Below are positions 31,647-38,504 of a stretch of DNA of 64,000 nucleotides, one piece after another (the stretch's first letter is position 1; every line of letters starts with the position of its first letter). The position numbers and the translations under genes are program-made. The stretch comes from Streptomyces sp. CB02261. Its GTDB lineage: Bacteria; Actinomycetota; Actinomycetes; Streptomycetales; Streptomycetaceae. Location of the stretch: positions 693,420-757,419 of the forward strand of contig NZ_LIVX01000002.1 of NCBI RefSeq assembly GCF_001905665.1, read 5' to 3'. A model generated the notes under the pieces. That model searched no databases, had not been told where the DNA came from, and saw nothing but the letters and a program-made list of their open reading frames with translations.

Positions 31647-32471
31647 TCATGCGGCCAGGAAGCGGTGGAGCGAGTCGGTGAGGTCGGCGACGAAGCGGTC
31701 GCGGGTCTTCTCGGGCACGCGGTCGAGGGAGAGGTACGGGTTGAGGTCCTCCAGCTCGACGAGGAGCAGTTCGCCGCCGGGGGCGCGGCAGGCGTCGACG
31801 CGCTGGATGCCGTGGTCGAGGGTGTTCCAGTCGATGAAGCGGCGGGCGAAGGCGAGGTCGTCCCCGGTCGGCTCGTACGGCTCCAGGACCCAGCGGCGCT
31901 CGGGGTCGGGGGCGTACAGGGCGTACTGGAAGAGGTCGTCGACGAAGTAGAAGGAGACCTCGTACCGGAAGTCGACGCGGGGCTGGACGAGGAGTTCGCC
32001 GTAGGTGAGGCCGGCGAGTTCCTCGTACGGCACGAAGCGCAGTCCTATGGAGTCCGCCCCGGCCTTGGGCTTGACCGCGTAGGCGGCGGCCTCGGGCAGG
32101 CGGTGGAGGTCCTCGGGCCGGTCGGCGGTGGGGATGACGGGGTGTCCGGCGGCGGTCAGGTCGAGGAGGTACCGCTTGCCGGCCATGTCGCCGCGGCCGT
32201 GGAGCGGGTTGTAGACGCGGATGCCGCGGGCCAGGGCCTGGGCGCGGAAGGCGTCGTACTCCTCCTGGTGGCCGAGGACCGGGCCGCTGTTCCGCACGAC
32301 GACGGCGTCGAAGGCGTCCATGAGCGCGGTGGTGTCGCGCGGGTGGCAGAGCGCCAGGTCGAAGCTCTCGCGGAGCCGGGCGGTGAGGTCGATGTCCTCG
32401 TCGCAGTAGCGCCGTCCGCGGGCCGGGTAGGCGAGGTCGGTGACGTACAGGAGGGAGGGGCGGGCGGGCAC
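31647..32471 (-). CDS. ATP-grasp family ligase
   Basis: 274 residues from GTG at 32471, with AGGAG upstream. The ATP-grasp fold is seen in AGKRYLLDLTAAGHPVIPT, the nucleotide-binding AVKPKAGADSIGL and the metal-binding LVELEDLNPYLSLD, as in glutathione-synthetase/RimK-like enzymes that join a carboxylate to an amine. Substrate unknown. It is inside the tail cluster on the opposite strand and diverges from the tail operon, so it could be cargo, a modifier of a tail or wall component, or an unrelated resident. Confidence 0.75.
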   Translation of the reverse strand: MPARPSLLYVTDLAYPARGRRYCDEDIDLTARLRESFDLALCHPRDTTALMDAFDAVVVRNSGPVLGHQEEYDAFRAQALARGIRVYNPLHGRGDMAGKRYLLDLTAAGHPVIPTADRPEDLHRLPEAAAYAVKPKAGADSIGLRFVPYEELAGLTYGELLVQPRVDFRYEVSFYFVDDLFQYALYAPDPERRWVLEPYEPTGDDLAFARRFIDWNTLDHGIQRVDACRAPGGELLLVELEDLNPYLSLDRVPEKTRDRFVADLTDSLHRFLAA

Positions 32472-32553
32472 GGGGCGGCTCCTGGGTAGGGGTGTCCGTC
32501 AACGTACCCGGCGCCGGTCCGGGCGCTGTTCGCGCGATCCGCTCCCGGATTAG

Positions 32554-32582
32554 TTGCGTGCGCGCACGCTCCCTGTCACAGT
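32554..32582 (+). promoter_or_regulatory. Predicted promoter with operator for the early tail operon
   Basis: TTGCGT (32554-32559), 17 bases, CACAGT (32577-32582). A perfect GCGTGC-GC-GCACGC inverted repeat (32556-32569) overlaps the -35 and spacer. It is a near-copy of 30185-30213. The leader to the first tail gene is about 135 bases and GC-rich. The remainder of 32472-32723 shows no gene. Confidence 0.6.
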
Positions 32583-32723
32583 TGGTGCAGCGGCGGAGCT
32601 GCGCCCGGACGACGGGCCGCGGCTTCGCCGTCCGCCGTCCGGGCGCGCTGCCGCGCCCCTCCCCCTCCCGCCGGAGCGCCCCGGACGGCCCCGTCCCGTA
32701 CCCCTCTCCGAGGAGAAACCGTC

Positions 32724-33134
32724 ATGACCACTCCCCCGAGTGCGTTCCCGGACGTCGAGAAGCTGGTCGTCGACGTCCTCAAGGCCGACCCGGCCCTGGC
32801 CGGCGCGATCATCGCGGTCAACCCGCCGGCCGGCTTCGACGGCACCCAGAGCGCCGTCCTGGTGAACCGCCGCGGCGGCGCCTGGATCGGCGACCTGCAC
32901 GTCGACATGCCGCTGATCGAGTTCGAGGTGTACGGGCCGAGCAAGAACGCCGCCCACGTCCTCGCCAACGGCGCCCGGCGGGCCCTGCTCGCCACGATCG
33001 GCAAGCAGATCGGCGCGAACAACGTCGTCCACGACGTGGAGGAGCAGGACGGCCCGCGCTGGCTGCCCGACTACCTCTACCGGGGCGCCAACCGCTACCT
33101 GTGCGTCATCCGCCTCTCCCTGAGCGTCTTCTAG
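32724..33134 (+). CDS. Tail terminator protein (predicted)
   Basis: 136 residues with AGGAG upstream. A mixed alpha/beta protein with VDVLKADPALAGAIIAVNPP and MPLIEFEVYGPSKNAAHVLA. Size, fold pattern and position directly before the tube gene match siphovirus tail terminators, which cap the head-proximal end and fix final length. In a particle without a head such a cap remains necessary. The family call rests mainly on context. Confidence 0.7.
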   Translation: MTTPPSAFPDVEKLVVDVLKADPALAGAIIAVNPPAGFDGTQSAVLVNRRGGAWIGDLHVDMPLIEFEVYGPSKNAAHVLANGARRALLATIGKQIGANNVVHDVEEQDGPRWLPDYLYRGANRYLCVIRLSLSVF

Positions 33135-33176
33135 ACGCCCTCGCGAGCGCCCTCCCGGCCGCTCGCCCACAGACCA

Positions 33177-33198
33177 GGCCCCGCCGTCCGGCGGGGCC
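33177..33198 (+). terminator. Hairpin between tail terminator and tail tube genes
   Basis: A GC-only stem of at least nine pairs (33177-33186 and 33189-33198) followed by TTT. It sits inside an apparent operon, so it may attenuate transcription or mark an mRNA end. Confidence 0.5.
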
Positions 33199-33261
33199 TT
33201 TGCCGTACCCGGGTCCCATGCCCGGGACGGCGCCCTCACCCATCACAAGGAGACATCCACC

Positions 33262-33873
33262 ATGGCAGGAAACAACTCGGCCGAGATCCGCGTCGCCGGC
33301 ACCGGCAAGCTCTACGTGGCCAACGCCGGCGCCGACGCCCCGACCACCTTCGGCGCCGACACCGCGGCCGACTGGACCGGCGCGGGCTGGAAGGACCTCG
33401 GCTTCACGACCGGCGACGGCGTGACCTTCGCCAAGAAGGACAAGCTGGAGCCGATCGACTCGTGGCAGTCGGTCTCCCCGGTGCACTTCATCTACTCCAG
33501 CCGTGACCTCTCGCTGAAGTTCTCCATGCTCCAGTTCAACGAGCTGACGCTGCCCTTCTTCATGGGCGGCGGCAAGGTCGAGGCCGAGCCGGCCTCGTCC
33601 ACGGAGACCTACAAGTACGAGATCGCCGAGCGTCCGTTCGCGGACGTGCGCGCCCTCGGCCTGGAGTTCACCGACGTCAAGGCCGGCGGCACCACCGCGG
33701 TCACGTACCGCTTCATCATCCCGCGCGGCCAGGTCACCGCGTCCGACGACATCAAGCTGGCCCGCAAGGCCGCGTCCCAGCTGGGCGTGACCTTCACGGC
33801 CATGTCGCAGGGCGACGGCAAGCCGCTGGCGACCTTCCTCATGAAGGACAGCCAGTACGGCGCGACCGTCTGA
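33262..33873 (+). CDS. Major tail tube protein
   Basis: 203 residues, AAGGAG upstream. AEIRVAGTGKLYVANAGADA, a GWKDLGFTTGDGVTF region and a beta-rich centre with HFIYSSRDLSLKFSMLQFNE are typical of actinophage V-type tube subunits, which stack as hexameric rings. It lies between the terminator and the chaperone genes, as in siphoviruses. No sheath gene follows, so the tail is non-contractile. Confidence 0.85.
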   Translation: MAGNNSAEIRVAGTGKLYVANAGADAPTTFGADTAADWTGAGWKDLGFTTGDGVTFAKKDKLEPIDSWQSVSPVHFIYSSRDLSLKFSMLQFNELTLPFFMGGGKVEAEPASSTETYKYEIAERPFADVRALGLEFTDVKAGGTTAVTYRFIIPRGQVTASDDIKLARKAASQLGVTFTAMSQGDGKPLATFLMKDSQYGATV

Positions 33874-33970
33874 TCCCGTTCCACCCGGGGCGGGGCGGCC
33901 GAGCGCCGTCCCGCCCCACCCCTCCCTCCTTCTTCCTTCCCCTCACCCGAAACAAGGAGTACGCATCACC

Positions 33971-34261
33971 ATGGCCCGTTTCGACGTCAACGCCGCCCGC
34001 GCCCAGCGCCAGGAGGCCCACGGCCGCCAGTGGTCCTTCGAGCTGGACGGCGAGTCCTACACCCTTCCGACGGAGCTGAGCCGCGCCACCGCCAAGGGGC
34101 TGCGCAAGCTCGACGACAACGACGTGGACGGTCTGCTCGCGCTCCTGATGGGTGAGGAGCAGTTCAGCCGCTTCGAACAGCACGACGTCACCATGCAGGA
34201 CATCGCCGCCATCCTGGAGGCCTACGGCAAGGAGACCGGGCTCGGCCTGGGGGAAGACTGA
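33971..34261 (+). CDS. Tail assembly chaperone (G-like)
   Basis: 96 residues (MARFDVNAARAQRQEAHGRQ). Such proteins coat the tape measure and recruit tube subunits. The family trademark is a second product made by frameshifting near the end of the gene; here CTG GGG GAA GAC TGA carries a run of five G before the stop and the -1 frame stays open into the next region. Confidence 0.85.
   Translation: MARFDVNAARAQRQEAHGRQWSFELDGESYTLPTELSRATAKGLRKLDDNDVDGLLALLMGEEQFSRFEQHDVTMQDIAAILEAYGKETGLGLGED
34249..34255 (+). other. Predicted -1 programmed frameshift site
   Basis: Heptamer G-GGG-GAA in the chaperone frame, two codons before its stop. A -1 slip on GGG is neutral for the P-site tRNA. The downstream frame has no start with a ribosome binding site, matching the conserved G/GT frameshift of long-tailed phages. 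Confidence 0.7.
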
Positions 34262-34677
34262 GCCTCGTCGAGTTCGTCGAAGAACACGCCGAGGCCCTTG
34301 AGGCGGACTTCATCCGCTACTACGGGGTGGACATCCTCGACTGGCACCGCGAGGAGCTCTCCAGCAGACGGGTCCTGACGCTGATCAAGCATCTGCCGCG
34401 GGACAGCGCCCTCCAGCGCGAGCTCCACGGCGAGGCCGCCGAGTGGTCGATCACCGATCACCTCCTCGCGGCGACGGTGGACCATCTGGCCGTCGCGAAC
34501 TGGATGTTCCAGTGCGTCAACGCGTCCGAGGACGGCGACCAGCCCGATCCGCCGCAGCCCGTGCCCCGTCCGGGCGTCAAGGACGAGGACGAGGAGACCG
34601 AGGGGCGGGGCGAGCACTCCCCCGAGGCGGAGACCCCCGAGGTCTCCCCCGGACAGCTCGCCCGGTTCTTCGGCTGA
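34252..34677 (+). CDS. Frameshift extension of the tail chaperone (T domain of GT)
   Basis: Open -1 frame giving a fusion of about 235 residues with the chaperone. Residues after the slip read RLSLVEFVEEHAEALEADFI, then DWHREELSSRRVLTLIKHLP and DHLLAATVDHLAVANWMFQC, which is the usual T-domain pattern in actinophages. The tail is acidic with Glu/Asp/Pro. The only in-frame start (GTG at 34327) is inside a conserved block, so independent translation is unlikely. Confidence 0.8.
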   Translation, partial: GRLSLVEFVEEHAEALEADFIRYYGVDILDWHREELSSRRVLTLIKHLPRDSALQRELHGEAAEWSITDHLLAATVDHLAVANWMFQCVNASEDGDQPDPPQPVPRPGVKDEDEETEGRGEHSPEAETPEVSPGQLARFFG

Positions 34678-34693
34678 GGCCATCTCCCCCACG

Positions 34694-34735
34694 GCCCCCG
34701 GAGTCCGTCCCCGTCAGGGTGCGGACTCCGGGGGC
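34694..34735. terminator. Convergent terminator closing the early tail operon
   Basis: 14-bp perfect arms (34694-34707 and 34722-34735) with a 14-base loop. It separates the chaperone from an opposing gene, splitting the tail genes into two transcripts. Confidence 0.75.
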
Positions 34736-35541
34736 GCTTCCTGTGCTCGCTCGGAGACCAGCTCCTCCTCCAGGGCCCTGGCCCGCTCGGAGAGCCGGCG
34801 CCCCTTGCCCGCGCGCGGTTCCGTGTCGCCGGACTCGGAGCCCCGGCGTTCGCCGCCGGAGGTGGGCTGGGCGGGCACCCCCAGGGGTGGCACGATCGGG
34901 CGGCCGCCCTTGCCGCGGACGACCTTCCGCACCGGCTGGGCGTTCCTGCGGGTGCGGCTCTCCTGGGCGGTGACGAGGACGTCCGGCTCCGCGTCCGGCG
35001 CGGGCTCCTTCTGGTGCTCGGGCTCGGGTTCCTCCTGGTCCCCGGGGGCGGCTTCCCTCTGGTGCCCGGGCTCCGCCTCCCGGTCCCGTTCGGGTCCGGG
35101 TTCGTGGCGCTGTTCGAACAGCTCGCGTTCCCTGCGTACGCGCTCCTCGGCCTCGACCACGGCGGCGGGCGGTTCGAGGAGACGGGCGAACGGCAGCGCG
35201 ATGACCCGGGCGCCGTCCTGGCCGCCGTCCGCGCGGCGCTGGGGCCGGCGCATTCCACGCGCGTCACCCTGGCCCTGCGCGTAGGCGTCGCCCACGCGCC
35301 GCTCGTACTCCCTGCGGATGCGCGGGAGTTCGTCCGACATGGCCTCGGCCCAGCCGGAGGTGAAGGCGGTCGTCTCGCGTCGGTCCACCTCGCTCCTCGG
35401 CATCACGACGAGGTCTTCGGGGGCGTACCCGTGGACGAGGACGAGCTCGGAGAGATGGGCGAACAGATGGGGCAGATCGGGGTGGGAGGCGAGCCAGTCG
35501 AGCACTCGTTCCCGCCGGTTGTCTCCCGGCTCCGTGTCCAT
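34714..35541 (-). CDS. Unknown protein with disordered C-terminal half
   Basis: 275 residues, not recognised. Residues 1-110 are a folded helical region (LDWLASHPDLPHLFAHLSEL) containing VDRRETTAFTSGWAEAM. Most of the rest is Glu/Pro/Arg-rich and probably disordered, with a conserved-looking RKVVRGKGGRPIVPP island. The RRET...GW...A pattern recurs in the divergent small gene at 35846. It interrupts the normal chaperone-to-tape-measure synteny on the opposite strand, with the LexA-type box at its promoter side, which suggests regulation or quality control, but this is inference. Confidence 0.65.
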   Translation of the reverse strand: MDTEPGDNRRERVLDWLASHPDLPHLFAHLSELVLVHGYAPEDLVVMPRSEVDRRETTAFTSGWAEAMSDELPRIRREYERRVGDAYAQGQGDARGMRRPQRRADGGQDGARVIALPFARLLEPPAAVVEAEERVRRERELFEQRHEPGPERDREAEPGHQREAAPGDQEEPEPEHQKEPAPDAEPDVLVTAQESRTRRNAQPVRKVVRGKGGRPIVPPLGVPAQPTSGGERRGSESGDTEPRAGKGRRLSERARALEEELVSERAQEAPPESAP

Positions 35542-35722
35542 GCGTCAGTGCTGCCTTCCAGCCCCCTGGGGTCCCCGCGCGCCCCTCGCGCCCCGTCGCT
35601 CCCCGGGAGTGGTCGGGCCCGAGGAACGCGTCCTCCAGGTTACCCGGTCGAACAGAAGCCCCTATCAGCCGCCAACCCGTACGGGATTCAGGCCAGAAGA
35701 CACGCCGTCAGACGGATCCCGC

Positions 35723-35752
35723 TCGACAAACACCGAACAGGTGTTCCACACT
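35723..35752 (+). promoter_or_regulatory. LexA/DinR-type SOS box in a divergent promoter
   Basis: CGAACAGGTGTTCC (35734-35747) fits the Gram-positive consensus CGAACRNRYGTTYC exactly. It lies in the spacer between TCGACA (35723-35728) and CACACT (35747-35752), 18 bases apart, where a bound repressor would block the polymerase. The rest of the 35542-35845 gap holds a weak second half-site (CGAAC at 35770-35774) and nothing else I recognise. Confidence 0.65.
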
Positions 35753-35845
35753 CTGTTCGCACAGTAGTTCGAACACGTGGTGCCCCCGCCTCACTCCGCG
35801 GCGCCGCCACGCACGCACGGGCAAGCAACCGGAAGGCAGGCGTCC

Positions 35846-36058
35846 ATGACTCAGCAGGCCGAGGCATCGCGACCGCACATCTCGCTCCAGGACCGCCTCC
35901 GCCAGCTCCTCGACGGACCCGTCGCCCTCGACAAGAGAGCGTTGCTCGGCACGCTGTACGCCGAGGTCACCCGCCGCGAGACCGTCGCGTACGCGGCCGG
36001 CTGGAACGACGCCCTCGCGACCGTGCGCCGTGGCCCCCGCCGGGACGAGGACGCCTAG
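35846..36058 (+). CDS. Small unknown protein sharing the RRET/GW motif
   Basis: 70 residues from MTQQAEASRPHISLQDRLRQ; a GGAAGG or GGCAGG box precedes the ATG. LYAEVTRRETVAYAAGWNDAL closely matches the RRETTAFTSGWAEAM block of the divergent gene. It is the first gene after the SOS-type box and is followed by a terminator, so it may be an immediate damage-induced product such as a regulator. Confidence 0.65.
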   Translation: MTQQAEASRPHISLQDRLRQLLDGPVALDKRALLGTLYAEVTRRETVAYAAGWNDALATVRRGPRRDEDA

Positions 36059-36084
36059 CCGCCGCCCGCTGCCCCAGACGAACG

Positions 36085-36113
36085 AGCCCCTGCCGGAACC
36101 GGCGGGGGCTTTT
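36085..36113 (+). terminator. Terminator after the SOS-linked small gene
   Basis: 12-bp arms (36085-36096 and 36099-36110, one G-T pair) followed by TTTT. The late tail genes begin 38 bases downstream, so read-through, antitermination or another promoter is needed. Confidence 0.7.
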
Positions 36114-36151
36114 CGGCGCTTGGCCGTCACCGGCCGGAAGCGGAGGAATTC

Positions 36152-37264
36152 ATGGGTAAGACGATCGACGACGTCGCCAAGGACATCAGCGACCTCAGAG
36201 CGGCACTCATCGACGGCAAGGTGCCCATCAAGGTGCAGCCCCAGGGGAACTACGAGTCGGACAAGGAGGAGGAGCGGAAACCGAAGCAGGTGGACTCCAC
36301 GGTCTCCGCGCTCAAGCAGGCCCTGATCGAGGGCAATCCCAAGCTCGTCACGGACAACATGCTGCCGTACGAGTTCGTGAGCCGCTTCGAGGAGATGCAC
36401 AAGGAGCTCAAGAAGGAGCTGTCGACCGAGCTCTGGGAGGCCGCCGGTTTCGACACGATCGGCGCCGCCGTGGAGAAGTCCGCCGAGAAGAGCGAGGAGG
36501 CGGGGAAGTACTGGGTGGCGGCCTTCGCCAGCGTCCTCATCCCCGCGATCCTCGCGGGGATCGGCCTCGTCCTGCTGGCCCGGTTCACCGCCGTCCAGCG
36601 GGTCGTCCAGGGCGCCATCCTCAACGGCATCTCCAAGCTCAGCCGCGGTCGCGTCGCCCGCGATCTCATCCTGGCCAAGAACGACAACGGCGACGGCTAC
36701 GCGTTCCAGAACAAGAACCAGGTCAAGCGGCGCGAGGACGCGGCCGCCGCGGGCGTCCCCCTGGCCGACCTCCCGGACGAGCAGAAGCTGCGGGACCTGA
36801 AGCAGGCCATCGGCAACGTCACCACAAAGATCAAGAACTTCAACACCGAGGTCCGCAAGCTCCCGAACGCCCGCTCCCTCGACAAGACCGCGACCGCCGT
36901 CGGCAAGGTCAACACGGCCATCACCGCCGCCGTCCCCACCAGGATCGGCGCCACCGCGGAGAAGCTCGAGAAGCTCGCCGCGGCCGTGGAGAAGTACAAC
37001 GAGCACAGCCTGGACACCAAGGCGCTCGACAAGGCCAACAAGGCCGTCGGCAAGTCCGACCCCACCAAGGTCGCGGATCTCGCCAAGGCGACCGGCAAAC
37101 TCGCCGGCGCCCAGCGGCACTTCCAGCCGGACAAGCTCCCCAACGCCGGCAACCTGAGGTCGGCCGCCCGGGCCGCCAACGACCTCGCGAAGGCGGGCGG
37201 CAACGTGACCCAGGCCTTCAACGCCTTCAGGATCGCCGTCCAGCGCGCCGACTCGGCGCTCTGA
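36152..37264 (+). CDS. Coiled-coil membrane-inserting protein, tape-measure-like
   Basis: 370 residues, GGAGG upstream. Charged helices with heptad character flank one strong hydrophobic segment at about 121-143 (AAFASVLIPAILAGIGLVLL). The C-terminal half is rich in Lys/Ala coiled coil (TAVGKVNTAITAAV, KLEKLAAAVEKYNEH). Context and composition suggest part of the tape measure or a protein ejected with it. No enzymatic motif is seen. Confidence 0.65.
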   Translation: MGKTIDDVAKDISDLRAALIDGKVPIKVQPQGNYESDKEEERKPKQVDSTVSALKQALIEGNPKLVTDNMLPYEFVSRFEEMHKELKKELSTELWEAAGFDTIGAAVEKSAEKSEEAGKYWVAAFASVLIPAILAGIGLVLLARFTAVQRVVQGAILNGISKLSRGRVARDLILAKNDNGDGYAFQNKNQVKRREDAAAAGVPLADLPDEQKLRDLKQAIGNVTTKIKNFNTEVRKLPNARSLDKTATAVGKVNTAITAAVPTRIGATAEKLEKLAAAVEKYNEHSLDTKALDKANKAVGKSDPTKVADLAKATGKLAGAQRHFQPDKLPNAGNLRSAARAANDLAKAGGNVTQAFNAFRIAVQRADSAL

Positions 37265-37295
37265 CCCCGCAACCACCCCGGAAGGAGGGACAACC

Positions 37296-38504
37296 ATGGC
37301 TCTCTCAAGCTCCACCAAGAAGGCGTCCGACGCCCTGCGCAACCTCAAGACGCAGGCGTCCGGCGCGGCGACATCCGTCAAGAAGGTCGGCGACTCCGGC
37401 AACGCGGCCAACGGCCAGCTGAAGAACCTCAAGACCGCCGCCCAGGGCTCCACCACCCAGCTCAAGAACCTGAAGACCGCCTCGGACCAGGCCGAGCGCT
37501 CCATGAAGAAGGCCGGCGACACCGCCCAGTCGGCCGGGACCAGACTCGGAAAGTACGAGTCCGGCGCCGGCAGGGCCGCCAAGGGTCAGGACAAGCTCAA
37601 CAAGTCCATGAAGGGCAACTTCCTGGTCCGCCTGCTCGAACTCTTCATGCCGCTCATCGAGGCGATCGTCGACATGGCGCTGCGCTCGAAGACGATGCAG
37701 ACGGTCCTGAAGAAGGCGTTCAGCGCCATCAAGACGGTGATCAGCTCGGTCATGAAGGCCATCGGGCCGATCATGAAGAAGGCCGGCGACCTGATCAAGA
37801 CGGTCTGGAACGGCATCAAGAAGGCCATCTCCACCGTCGTCAAGGCCGTCGCCACCGTCATCAAGACCTACGTGAAGATCTGGAAGACGGTCATCACCAC
37901 GGTGATGAAGGCGATCAAGACCGTGATCAGCTCGGTCTGGAACGGCATCAAGGCCGTCATCACACCCGTGGTCAACTGGATCAAGAGCGCGATCCCGAAG
38001 GCCTTCAGCGCCGTCAAGGACAAGATGTCGTCCATCTGGAACGGCCTCAAGGACATCGCGTCCCGGGCGTTCGACGGCATCAAGAGCGGCGTGAAGGGCC
38101 CGATCAACGCCGTCATCGGCCTCATCAACTCGATGATCGGCAGCCTCAACCGCGTCAAGGTGAGCGTCCCCGGCTGGGTCCCCGTCGTCGGCGGCAAGAC
38201 CTTCGGCGTCAACCTGCCGACCATCCCCATGCTCGCCACCGGCGGTGTCGTCATGCCCCGCTCCGGCGGTGTCCCGGCGATCCTCGCCGAGGCCGGCGAG
38301 GCCGAGGCCGTCCTCCCGCTCTCCAAGCTGGACCGGCTGCTCGCCACCACAGCCCGCCGCGCCCGCATGGCGCAGGGCCCGCAGGCGCCCGGCGTCGGCG
38401 CCGGACTCCACATCGAGCACTACCACGCGGCCCGGAACAGTGACCCGCACTCGACAGCCGCGGCGCTCATGTACCTCGTGAAGGCGCGTGGAGCACGCGC
38501 ATGA
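37296..38504 (+). CDS. Tape measure protein 1
   Basis: 402 residues. An N-terminal Lys/Ala/Ser helix (1-107), then a hydrophobic repeat region (about 110-250) with SVWNGIK-type repeats, then the typical actinophage tape-measure end VKGPINAVIGLINSMIGSLN, TFGVNLPTIPMLATGG and ILAEAGEAEAVLPLSKLD. Tape measures set tail length and are extruded toward the target membrane. It is far shorter than phage tape measures of over 800 residues, and its C-terminus is paralogous to that of the next gene, with which it overlaps by four bases. Confidence 0.8.
   Translation: MALSSSTKKASDALRNLKTQASGAATSVKKVGDSGNAANGQLKNLKTAAQGSTTQLKNLKTASDQAERSMKKAGDTAQSAGTRLGKYESGAGRAAKGQDKLNKSMKGNFLVRLLELFMPLIEAIVDMALRSKTMQTVLKKAFSAIKTVISSVMKAIGPIMKKAGDLIKTVWNGIKKAISTVVKAVATVIKTYVKIWKTVITTVMKAIKTVISSVWNGIKAVITPVVNWIKSAIPKAFSAVKDKMSSIWNGLKDIASRAFDGIKSGVKGPINAVIGLINSMIGSLNRVKVSVPGWVPVVGGKTFGVNLPTIPMLATGGVVMPRSGGVPAILAEAGEAEAVLPLSKLDRLLATTARRARMAQGPQAPGVGAGLHIEHYHAARNSDPHSTAAALMYLVKARGARA

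Noticed and set aside
34327..34677. Independent gene for the chaperone T domain
   Set aside because: The GTG start lies inside a conserved block without a ribosome binding site. A frameshift product explains it better.
35770..35782. Second LexA box
   Set aside because: CGAAC is present but the right half GGTG does not match GTTC, so only the 35734-35747 site is called.
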